Below are positions 56,777 through 64,000 of a stretch of 64,000 bases of DNA, one piece after another. Position 1 is the stretch's first letter. Each line of letters opens with the position of its first letter. The notes beneath the pieces were generated by a model. That model searched no databases. It was not told the origin of the DNA and saw nothing but the letters and a program-made list of their open reading frames with translations. The stretch spans positions 496,001 to 560,000 of the forward strand of contig NZ_HG916854.1 of the NCBI RefSeq assembly GCF_000577275.2, in the 5' to 3' direction. Source of the DNA: Rhizobium favelukesii (lineage in GTDB: Bacteria; Pseudomonadota; Alphaproteobacteria; Rhizobiales; Rhizobiaceae). The position numbers were made by a program, and so were the translations under genes.

Positions 56777-57656
56777 TGCAGCGGGACAGCTCGATCACAT
56801 GGCGTCGCATCGAGAAGAATTCGCTTAATCTGGCCGGACTTAACGTGGCCGTCATCGGTGGGACGGGCGGTATCGGCCGCTCCCTTGCCCACGATCTCGC
56901 CAAGCAGGGCGCCGACGTCCTCGTCGTCGGCCAGACGTTCAGGGACGCGGAGACGAAGAACATCAGCTTCCTGAAGGCCGATCTCAATCTCGTCATCGAC
57001 GCAAAGCGTGTCGCCGATGAAATGCCTGCCGAGACGCTTGACCTCGTCCTCATGACGGCGGGGATCATGGCCGGTCCGAAGAGAGAGGTCACGGCAGAGG
57101 GCATAGAACGCGACCTGGCGCTCAGCTACTCAGCCGCTACGTCATCCTCAACGCGATCGCTCCACGTCTTGGCACGGGTCGCCCGCAACCGCACATGAAG
57201 CCTAGCGTCTTCGTCATCGGCTTTCCGGGTTCGGGTCAGTCGGCCAATATCGAGGACCTGAATTCGGAGAAGAGCTACGGCCGCATGAAGGCGCATATGA
57301 ACACGGTCGCGGGCAACGAGGCCTTGGTGCTGGACGTCGTTCGGCGCTTTCCCGACGTCGACGTCGTCGCACTGAACCCAGGCTTCGTTAAAACGGGCAT
57401 CCGGGGGAACTTGTTCGGGTGCAACAAGCTTCTTCTGAAGATCATCGAGGGACTCGAGCCGGAGGTCTACTCGACAAGGATTACACCCATGCTTGTGTCG
57501 CCGGATCTGGAAGGGCGCAGCGGGGCGATGTTCAACAACAAGGCGCACGCGATCCTACCAAGCAAGAACGTCGCCAACCCTTCTTACCTCCACGCCGTCG
57601 TTGACGCGTCGGAAAGACTGGTCGCACCGATCCTGACAACTGATCGACGAGCGTAG
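56776..57656 (+). pseudogene. Short-chain dehydrogenase, frameshifted
   Basis: The first part (from 56776) has the cofactor motif VAVIGGTGGIGRSLA and LVLMTAGIMAG. Near 57131 the frame breaks: the natural continuation (SRYVILNAIAPRLGTGRPQ) is in another frame and joins the second part (MKPSVFVIGFPGSGQSANIE, VVALNPGFVKTGIRGNLFG). With the shift undone it is a complete SDR of about 290 residues. Confidence 0.7.
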
Positions 57657-57675
57657 GCAATACAGGGAAACCCCG

Positions 57676-58130
57676 ATGACAGATCAGAAGCCGAAGCTCG
57701 TCGGTCTCAACCACATTGCTCTCGAAGTTGGAGATGTTGATGAAGCGCTCCGCTTCTATGGAAAGATCTTTTCGTTCGAGCTGCGAGGCACTCACAGCGA
57801 CGACACAGGAAGCTTGGAAATCGCCTTCATCGATATGGGCGACCAGTTCCTGGCAATGAGCCGGGGAAGGTCGCAATCTCCCGATACGAGCCGGCACTTC
57901 GGTCTCGTCGTGGATGATCGCAACGGTGTGATGGCGTTGGCTGTTGCTGCAGGCGCGACCGTTTTAGACGGCAGGCCATTCAACTTTCTCGATCCATGGG
58001 GCAACCATGTCGAGGTCGTCGAATACCGGGACGTACAGTTCACGAAATCGACGACTGTCCTCGACGCCTCGGCGTTTGGCCGGAGAGCGACGAGGCGAGG
58101 GCACAAATGGCCGCAAAGGGGTTTCTTTGA
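57676..58130 (+). pseudogene. VOC-family protein, frameshifted near its 3' end
   Basis: MTDQKPKLVGLNHIALEVGD and VVDDRNGVMALAVAAGATV lead to DPWGNHVEVVEYRDVQF, an almost complete glyoxalase-fold protein. At about 58050 one base appears lost: the restored frame reads GVWPESDEARAQMAAKGFL and stops at 58130. The existing frame runs on to 58446 through bases antisense to the next gene. The domain itself is intact, so the protein could still fold. Confidence 0.65.
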
Positions 58131-58181
58131 TCCACGTGGTAGAGGACGCGGCGACGGCAAGCGCGCCGCGCCCGGTGCTTG

Positions 58182-59042
58182 TCATTGCCCCGAGGTCAGG
58201 GTCGGCTCCCATTTGAAGCGGTCGCCGTCCGACTGGATATGGCCGACGCCTGGGAACGGAAAGTGTGGGGCGAAGATGAGCTCGTTTGTTTGCGCGAGCT
58301 TCTTCAACGTATCGATTCGGTTCCTTTCGCCGTCGGCCACGTCGTTGTCAAAGCTGACCGGCCATTCCGGTTTGGCAAGCGAAATGATCGAGCTCTGGAC
58401 GGTGTCGCCGATGTCGAACAGCTTCTCTTTGCCGGATACGATCTGAAAGCCGACATGGCCCGGCGTATGCCCTTTCAATCCGACCGAGGTAATGCCGGAG
58501 GCGACATTGGCGCCCGGCTTGAAGGTCTTCACATGGCCGAGCTGGTCATTTTTCTTGGCGAACGCCCACTCTGCCGACGACATGCGGATCGTCGCCTTGG
58601 GAAAGGCAAGCTTGCCGTCCTTGACGAGGCCGCCGATGTGATCGGGATGCGAATGCGTGATCAGCACGTCCGTGACGTCCTCCGGCTTGTAGCCAGCCTG
58701 AGCGAGAGACTGTTGAAGCGCACCGCCCACGCCGGTGTCGATGAGGATCAGCCGCTTCGGCCCCTTGACCAACAGCGCGTCGACGCTGAGCGTCACAGTA
58801 TCCGTGGGCGCACCAGCCGCCTTCAACACTTCTCCGACTTCTTCAGGGCTGTGGCCAACGCCGAATATCTTGCTGTCGTTCGGTCTAACAAACTGAGCGT
58901 CATGCAAGGCCACAATGTCGAATGAGCCGAGTTTGAACGCTTTTGCATCTGGCTGCTGCGGAGGCATCTGCGCTGATGCGGTCGTGGCCAGTGCGGTGGT
59001 GAGGGCGAAACAAACGGCGAAGGAAGCTCTGGGAGTGAGCAT
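58182..59042 (-). CDS. Exported metallo-beta-lactamase-fold hydrolase
   Basis: 286 residues. The signal peptide (FAVCFALTTALATTASA-Q, cleavage near 24) precedes the MBL fold with its zinc motif THSHPDH (His130, His132, Asp134, His135), DTGVGG and GHTPGHVGF. Homologues include lactonases and quinone-acting hydrolases. ATG 59042 is used (AAAAGGATTG ahead); GTG 59048 is possible. It is convergent with the VOC gene. Confidence 0.9.
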   Translation of the reverse strand: MLTPRASFAVCFALTTALATTASAQMPPQQPDAKAFKLGSFDIVALHDAQFVRPNDSKIFGVGHSPEEVGEVLKAAGAPTDTVTLSVDALLVKGPKRLILIDTGVGGALQQSLAQAGYKPEDVTDVLITHSHPDHIGGLVKDGKLAFPKATIRMSSAEWAFAKKNDQLGHVKTFKPGANVASGITSVGLKGHTPGHVGFQIVSGKEKLFDIGDTVQSSIISLAKPEWPVSFDNDVADGERNRIDTLKKLAQTNELIFAPHFPFPGVGHIQSDGDRFKWEPTLTSGQ

Positions 59043-59275
59043 GACCACAATCCTTTTCAGCGCGGGGACGTTCGCACAAGCATCTTCTTACGCTCAAATG
59101 CCTACTGCGGTCACTTCGAATTCTCATGAAGACCGGCTTCTCCGCCATAGCGACTGGCTCGCGCCGGACCGGTGGATACCGGTGAAACCGGGACCTTGAC
59201 GATCGGCGGCCGATGATGGCGCCTCGGCGCCCCTCGGGCATGCTCTCTCGAACATGGAGGCCGGGCGTTTGAACT

Positions 59276-59449
59276 GTTGCATTCGATTGGACGATGCCGA
59301 AAGGCGGCTGGCATCCTACCGACCGCGCCCCGGAGAGGTATTCGCCTTCGGCGCGCAGCTTGCTCTGAAGCCGAGATGAATTTGCCGACATCGAACGCGA
59401 TCTCGCCACCACGCGGGATAGCGAGGAGTGTAAACGGGCGGCCGCGTGA
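59276..59449 (+). pseudogene. Possible C-terminal remnant of a plasmid helicase/DNA-methylase protein
   Basis: Frames RLDDAERRLASYRPRPGEVF followed by FGAQLALK, and after a shift DIERDLATTRDSEECKRAAA-stop, resemble the tail of the large strawberry-notch-type helicase/methylase proteins of rhizobial plasmids. Only the last 50 or so residues remain. Confidence 0.35.
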
Positions 59450-59460
59450 CTGCGGCGTGT

Positions 59461-59697
59461 TCAGCGATCATCCTTCATGGCGGCACGCAGCGCATCGTTG
59501 ATGCGGTCCTGCCAGCCTGGACCATCTGCCTGAAAATAGGCGAGCACGTCACTGTCGAGCTTCAGGGAGACCGGTTCCTTGACATTTGGCAGCGCTCGTC
59601 GCTCGACGGCAGGCGCCGCAGCTACCTTCTTTGCCGGCTTGAACAAGGCCTCCGCGGCGTCTAGAGGATTGACGGGGCGGCGTGGTGTTCGTGTCAT
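59461..59697 (-). CDS. BrnA-family antitoxin-like protein
   Basis: 78 residues from ATG 59697. The C-terminal half has the COG3514 pattern (PVSLKLDSDVLAYFQADGPG, WQDRINDALRAAM), a ribbon-helix-helix DNA-binding fold. The usual partner is a BrnT toxin; none is adjacent. The gene upstream (59729-59992) does not look like BrnT. Confidence 0.78.
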   Translation of the reverse strand: MTRTPRRPVNPLDAAEALFKPAKKVAAAPAVERRALPNVKEPVSLKLDSDVLAYFQADGPGWQDRINDALRAAMKDDR

Positions 59698-59728
59698 TCT
59701 TGTCTCCAATGGCTCGGTGTATCTGCTG

Positions 59729-59992
59729 TCAGGGCGTCGCCTCATCAGCCGCCCCGGCGCTTGCCTGGACGGCCGTTCCTTCTGGCGCTTGCGGACTGAT
59801 TTCGGAGTTGTGTTTGCCGCGCGAGCGTCGTTCCAGCAACGCATTGTACCGATCGCGCATCTCGGCTGCTTCGATCTCGCCAGCCACCCACAGCTCGACG
59901 ATCGCCATGAATTCGGCGTCTCCATCAATCGGAGTGCCGCGGGTGCTGGCCTGCGCGATCACCCGCTCGGCAATGGATCTGCGAGATGTCAT
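59729..59992 (-). CDS. Hypothetical protein (87 aa)
   Basis: MTSRRSIAERVIAQASTRGT, then DAEFMAIVELWVAGEIEAAE and MRDRYNALLERRSRGKHNSE, with a disordered tail. Helical and conserved-looking, ending 31 bases before the BrnA-like gene; the two probably form an operon. No family assigned. Confidence 0.6.
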   Translation of the reverse strand: MTSRRSIAERVIAQASTRGTPIDGDAEFMAIVELWVAGEIEAAEMRDRYNALLERRSRGKHNSEISPQAPEGTAVQASAGAADEATP

Positions 59993-60466
59993 GCTGTCCC
60001 TCTACCGGCTTCAAAGACGCCGCCAACGGGCTCTGCGGTGGCGAGACGGCGTACGTCGAAGTGCGGAATCCCTCGGCCGGCCAGTGCTTCCCGGCAGCTG
60101 CCACGAGACCATTTCGAATGTACTTCAGTCAAGCGTGCCTGTCGAACTCTCCTGCGAGCAGGGCATGGGCGGCGCCCGTCTGACGCGGGTGATATCGGGC
60201 ACCCCGGATCATAGGGACATCGTCCTGTCCGAAGCCGAGAGGGCCGCGAACGATCAGATGGCCATCTGCTGGTTGCGATCGTCCAGCCGGTTTTCGTCCA
60301 AAACCTCTGACGCTTTCCCAACAAGGTATCGCACGACGTGAAGATCATCGCGGCCAGCGTCCGCGGCTGGCGAGCTTCGTCTCGAACAGCGAGAGCGGCC
60401 GTTGGTTAGACATCGCCGAAGCAGCGGATGTGCTCAGTTTGGAAAGGCAGGACGGCAATGGGACGG
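59993..60466. other. Stretch without a recognised gene
   Basis: About 470 bases. A minus-strand frame (59989-60348) has no motif or ribosome site; its last third (REALAGRGIPHFDVRRLATA) could be the tail of a lost gene. Confidence 0.35.
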
Positions 60467-60781
60467 TCACCGCGCGACACCTGCCATGCTCTTCCGCTTT
60501 ACCAGTTTGCTCGAAATGACGATCGGACCCTGAGTTGCGTCGCCGACCGCGCCGCCATACCCGATAAGCATCAGCGCGGCCCGTTCTCCCATTTCCTCCA
60601 TGGGCTGCTGGATCACAGACAGAGGAGGGGAGCAGTAGGCGCAGACAGGCGATCCGTCGAAGGACACGATCGAGACGTCGTCGGGAATGCGGTAGCCCTT
60701 CTCCTGCGCGGAACTCATGAAGGATATCGCCATGTCGTCGCTTGTCGCGATAACGGCGGTCGGCTTGTCCCTCTCCTCAAG
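60467..60781 (-). pseudogene. LacI-family regulator, C-terminal fragment
   Basis: The last hundred or so residues only: TAVIATSDDMAISFMSSAQE, YRIPDDVSIVSFDGSPVCAY, then QQPMEEMGERAALMLIGYG. The DNA-binding head and most of the ligand domain are missing; the break abuts the GMC fragment. Confidence 0.8.
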
Positions 60782-61190
60782 AAGCAGGAGGAGATCCTGA
60801 TCGAGACGATTAAAGGTGTGGGCGGCGAGCTAGAATTCATCGGTTCGCCAACCGGCCTAAAGGAGATGGGGCGAGGGGCGTTTCCGGATGCGGGATCCAT
60901 TCAGCCGCTTCATGTTTCGCAGATGGTTCCGAAAGACCATGTGCATGGGCGCCGCGATCCATGAAACCGGCGGCGCGCGGATGGGGGCGTCCAGCAAGGA
61001 TTCAGTCCTCAACGGCTACAATCGGTGCTGGGACGTTCCCAATCTTATCGTCACCGACGCCTCGGCATTTCCTGGTAGCGGCGTCGCCGGAACGACTCTT
61101 ACGGTGATGGCCCTGACGATCCGGGCCTGCCGGCACGTCGTGCAGGGGCCCGCGGGCACGGGGAAGCGGTTCCGCCATAGGCGGATGTAG
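60778..61190 (+). pseudogene. GMC oxidoreductase C-terminal remnant
   Basis: A first frame reads LKKQEEILIETIKGVGGELE and a second RFMFRRWFRKTMCMGAAIHE, then TGGARMGASSKDSVLNGYNR and DASAFPGSGVAGTTLTVMAL, the GMC C-terminal domain. Frames are shifted near 60890 and the FAD-binding half is gone. Confidence 0.78.
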
Positions 61191-61590
61191 GGTGCGACGG
61201 CGGCGAGCTCCGGCCGGTACACCATCCTCAAGGCCTCCTCGAATGAAACCCAACGAAATTCGCTATGTTCGCCATTGATGACCACAGCTGCCCCAGCATC
61301 TACGAAGCCAACGAAAACCGGTAGCATGCTGATAGCATCGCGACCGACCTCATAGAATTGCTCGCATATGTCTGCCGAATAGAGGCGATCACAGTTCAGG
61401 CCGGTTTCTTCTTTGACGTCGCGTGGCGCGGCTTCCCATGCCTTCTCACCGTCCTCGATGCCGCCGGAGATCTGGCACCATTCGCCAATCAACGTGTGAT
61501 TTCGACGCAGAAGCAGCACTTGTTTTCAGCGCCCGTAGCACGGAGAAGAACGACCGATACAGCAAAACAACGGATGGGAATTTCAGCCAT
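61016..61590 (-). pseudogene. NUDIX hydrolase, frameshifted near its start
   Basis: From ATG 61590: MAEIPIRCFAVSVVLLRATG followed by AENK; then one base seems lost at about 61520 and the next frame continues LLLRRNHTLIGEWCQISGGI with the Nudix box GGIEDGEKAWEAAPRDVKEE-TGL (Asp in place of the usual Glu after Arg). The 3' end overlaps the GMC remnant, so the natural C-terminus may also be lost. Confidence 0.68.
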
Positions 61591-61743
61591 GAGGTCATCA
61601 AACGCGCGAGAAGGGGCAAAAGTTAGGATAGCGCGACAGTTCCGGGCCCCGGATTGAGAGGACCGGCTTTCCGCGACGACGGCCTCCATTGCATAAATTG
61701 CATAGAATAGGTATTATAGGTAATTCAGTACGAGGCTTGGGCC

Positions 61744-61989
61744 ATGAAGCAATTCACCTTCTCAGATATGAACCGCGCTTCGGGGGAGATCCTCGAAGCG
61801 GCTTTGATCGAACCTGTCACTCTCACGAAGCGCGGGAAGGACAAACTCGTCATTCTGACCGCCGAGCAATATCGCAAGCTCATCGGTCGTTCTCATACCG
61901 TTGTCTACGGCTTGATGGATGCTCCCGAAGACATCCACCAGGAACTTATGACCGGTCTTGAGGATATTATCGAGGGTGACAATGCTTGA
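61744..61989 (+). CDS. Phd/YefM-family antitoxin
   Basis: 81 residues: MKQFTFSDMNRASGEILEAA with LTKRGKDKLVILTAEQYRKL, the prevent-host-death fold. It should bind and silence the toxin encoded by the overlapping downstream gene and repress the pair. Confidence 0.85.
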   Translation: MKQFTFSDMNRASGEILEAALIEPVTLTKRGKDKLVILTAEQYRKLIGRSHTVVYGLMDAPEDIHQELMTGLEDIIEGDNA

Positions 61990-62377
61990 GCCTGGGCAGA
62001 TTGTCCGCTTTTTCTACCTGTGGAAGCGCCAAGCGGCTGCGGGTGAAGAGTCCGGCCGCAAGGCGAGGCCCGTCTGCGTCGTCGTTCGCACCGCGGCGGC
62101 GCCGGAAGCTGTGTTTCTGTTTCCCATCACATCGCAATTGCCCGACACGGAGCGGCTTTCTCTTGCCGTCAGCCAAATGGAATGCCGTCGCGCCGGCCTG
62201 GATTTTCCGTGCTGGATCGTTCTCGACGAGTACAATCGGGTTGAACTCGACAAGGCATTTGACTTCGAGACGACCACGCCCCTTGGCAGTTTCAGTCCTG
62301 CCTTCCTCAAGAAAATCGCACTCACCGTCAAAAATGCCGCCGCAGCCCGAAGGCTCACAGGTATCACGCGTTCCTGA
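61982..62377 (+). CDS. PemK/MazF-like toxin
   Basis: 131 residues from ATG 61982, overlapping the antitoxin stop by eight bases. MLEPGQIVRFFYLWKRQA, then GRKARPVCVVVRTAAAPEAV and FLFPITSQLPDTERLSL resemble the PemK/MazF barrel; the LDEYNRVELDKAF region is typical of the subfamily paired with Phd antitoxins in Rhizobiales. Likely an mRNA interferase, inferred. Confidence 0.75.
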   Translation: MLEPGQIVRFFYLWKRQAAAGEESGRKARPVCVVVRTAAAPEAVFLFPITSQLPDTERLSLAVSQMECRRAGLDFPCWIVLDEYNRVELDKAFDFETTTPLGSFSPAFLKKIALTVKNAAAARRLTGITRS

Positions 62378-62784
62378 TCCTACGCTTGCCGCAGACGGGG
62401 AAAATGACACGCGCGGGTGTCGCGGCCTCGATGCTGGCGCGCCTGGATCCGCCATTCTCTATCCCTTCAATGGTTGCGCAAGGCAGGCCCACCGCGGTCT
62501 CGATGGGGCATGTCGGACCGGAGAACGCCTCACGCTGCTCGGCTCGATCGTCCTCCCGCAACGGCCGGCTCGTTTTCTTCCCCTGACGGCGACCACCCCA
62601 CGTGACAGGTCACGCGGGGACCCCGGATCGCCGTCATTCCTCGCGGTAGCCAAGAAAGCCTCGGCCCATGGCCGTCCTCCACTTCGTTGCGGCCCTGCGG
62701 GTGCGCGCCGATCGTCGCCGGTCTGATCGACAGCCATCGAGACTGCGATGGGCGCGGCTCGAGCAACCGAAAAGGAATGCGACA
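62378..62784. other. Intergenic region upstream of DUF736
   Basis: About 400 bases without a gene, containing the conserved leader at 62671-62705 and a GTGAC-AG-GTCAC repeat at about 62602-62613. Confidence 0.5.
62671..62705 (+). promoter_or_regulatory. Conserved leader element upstream of DUF736
   Basis: GCCGTCCTCCAC followed by TTCGTTGCGGCCCT, the counterpart of 25026-25062 upstream of ardC, also 114 bases before the ATG. Confidence 0.5.
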
Positions 62785-63099
62785 ATGGCTCAGATCGGCA
62801 CCTTCACCCGCGACGAAACCGGCGCCTACAACGGCACCATCAAGACCCTCACCCTCAACGTCAAGGCAAAGATCGTCAGGGTCGAACGCGCCTCCGAAGG
62901 CGCCCCGGACTTCCGCGTCCTGGCCGGCAATGTCGAGTTCGGCGCAGGCTGGCAGAAGCAGGCCCGAGACACCGAGCGCGACTACATCTCGGTCAAGCTA
63001 GATGATCCGAGCTTCCCGGCTCCGATCTATGCCACGCTGACCGAAGTCCAGGGCCAGGAGGGCCTCCAGCTCATCTGGTCGCGCAACACGCGCCGGTAA
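62785..63099 (+). CDS. DUF736 family protein
   Basis: 104 residues from ATG 62785: [20 protein letters not shown], then [20 protein letters not shown] and [22 protein letters not shown]736 proteins are widespread on rhizobial plasmids, usually near HU, ArdC and conjugation genes; some members are single-stranded-DNA-binding-like, but no function is settled. A strong terminator follows. Confidence 0.92.
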   Translation: MAQIGTFTRDETGAYNGTIKTLTLNVKAKIVRVERASEGAPDFRVLAGNVEFGAGWQKQARDTERDYISVKLDDPSFPAPIYATLTEVQGQEGLQLIWSRNTRR

Positions 63100-63110
63100 G
63101 CAGAACCAGA

Positions 63111-63140
63111 AAGCCCCGCCACTCAAGCGGGGCTTTTCTT
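63111..63140 (+). terminator. Rho-independent terminator after DUF736
   Basis: AAGCCCCGC, seven-base loop, GCGGGGCTT, then TTCTT. It lies between the convergent DUF736 and HU genes and may serve both. Confidence 0.8.
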
Positions 63141-63144
63141 AATG

Positions 63145-63421
63145 TCACTTGTTGAGTGCATCCTTCAGCGCCTTTGCCGGCGCAAAGGTGAGCTTCTTGG
63201 CGGCGGCGACCTTGATGGTCGCGCCGGTCGCCGGATTGCGCGCTTCGCGCTCCGGCGTGTCCTTCACTTTAAATTTGCCGAAACCTGGGATCGAGGTTTC
63301 CTTGCCGGAGGTGGATGCCGCAGTGATGGCCGAACACGGCTTCCACGATCGCCTTGCCCTGTACCTTGGTCAGGCCATGTTCGCCGGCGATCTTGTCTGC
63401 AATTTCGTTGGTTGTGGTCAT
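63145..63421 (-). pseudogene. HU-family DNA-binding protein, frameshifted
   Basis: ATG 63421 begins MTTTNEIADKIAGEHGLTKV. After EAVF one base seems lost (about 63330); the restored frame continues AITAASTSGKETSIPGFGKF, the arm EARNPATGATIKVAAAKKL, and ends KALKDALNK at 63145. It is a close paralogue of the intact HU at 24489-24767. Confidence 0.8.
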
Positions 63422-64000
63422 GGTGAACTCCCGATTGAAGCTCCGGAATCCTTTCCACCACGCGGCTCCTCTGTCATCGGCCACGATGCCCACCGAACTG
63501 ACTTCGGCGGCATTTCCACAGCTTCCTATGGGCTTATAGCCCTTCGACCGTTTCCGGCGCGCGAGTTTGAGGAAGTGCGACGCCGCTGCGAGCTCATCCG
63601 AAAACACCTCCGTCTTTTCCCGACCGCTCGTCCCGATCCGGCCCCATGAACGAACAACAGCCGTTTCACCGAACAGCGTTGGCTCGTATCGACAGGGTGT
63701 GGAACCGTGCCATGTTCCTGCTTAGATCAGCGCGATGGCAATAGAGGCGATAGGGATCGAGCGACATGGACAACAGGATCGGAGATCTGGTGCTCGGCGT
63801 CCAACGACAGTTTTGAATCGGTCGCGCCGCATTGATTCACGTACTTCATAGGTCAAAATCGACGCCACTCCTCGTTTTTCTAGGGCAGGGGCGGCATGTC
63901 GCCCGCCAGACCCACGGTGTCATATCCGGTCGCGCGTCGATTATCCTGGCCAAGCTTTCGCAGAGTAGGGGCCTCGACCGACGGCGCAGATCCTTCTTCG
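63422..64000. other. Right-hand end without a recognised gene
   Basis: About 580 bases. A 32-codon frame at 63646-63744 (MNEQQPFHRTALARIDRVWN) is the only candidate; it lacks a ribosome site. Confidence 0.4.

Noticed and set aside
58179..58925. 248-codon plus-strand frame
   Set aside because: Antisense to the metallo-hydrolase with its THSHPDH site.

Overview
The window looks like part of a large repABC-type secondary replicon (megaplasmid or chromid) of a Rhizobiales bacterium of the Rhizobium/Sinorhizobium(Ensifer)/Agrobacterium group. The evidence is a complete repA-repB-repC cassette with its antisense RNA and a parS-like palindrome (50.4-54.4 kb), high GC, alphaproteobacterial families (DUF982, DUF1127, DUF1236, DUF2934, DUF6894, DUF736, ArdC), and GGAAC-N17-GTT promoters typical of the alphaproteobacterial general stress sigma factor (EcfG/RpoE2).

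Region 1 (1-10.4 kb) is one compact catabolic operon on the minus strand with a divergent GntR regulator. Its order from the promoter is RuBisCO-like protein, DUF1537 sugar-acid kinase, TPI-like isomerase, RpiB-like isomerase, ApnO-like oxidoisomerase, then a sugar ABC importer (binding protein, DUF2291 lipoprotein, ATPase, permease) and a Gfo/Idh/MocA dehydrogenase cut by the window edge. This set fits the published D-apiose/D-apionate route: apiose is oxidised to apionate, then to 3-oxo-isoapionate, phosphorylated, cleaved by the RuBisCO-like protein to L-erythrulose 1-phosphate, and isomerised twice to D-erythrose 4-phosphate. A shared 14-base motif lies before the first gene and before apnO.

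Region 2 (10.4-24.3 kb) is sparse: decayed recombinase and IS5 remnants, a BTAD/TPR regulator, an oxidoreductase pair with an HxlR regulator, two DUF1236 exported proteins, very small membrane proteins, and repeated palindromes of the type GGACTAAAGTCC.

Region 3 (24.3-41.3 kb) holds an HU protein, an ArdC-type antirestriction protein with a 3' frameshift, a three-gene envelope operon behind a stress promoter, two class III nucleotide cyclases, an aminoglycoside-phosphotransferase-like gene beside a broken xenobiotic acetyltransferase, an ABC exporter, an ATP-dependent DNA ligase and several small stress-type genes.

Region 4 (41.3-50.2 kb) has a truncated receiver domain and a decayed CheB-type gene on either side of an IS66 element, followed by small stress-type genes. 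Region 5 (50.2-54.4 kb) is the replication and partition module.

Region 6 (54.4-64 kb) is a graveyard with live islands. Cupin, SDR, VOC, NUDIX and HU genes each carry a frameshift, and GMC oxidoreductase and LacI genes survive as fragments. The epoxide hydrolase, a metallo-beta-lactamase-fold hydrolase, a Phd/PemK-like toxin-antitoxin pair and DUF736 look intact. The many isolated indels mean either real decay or residual assembly errors. I saw no tRNA, rRNA or CRISPR array.
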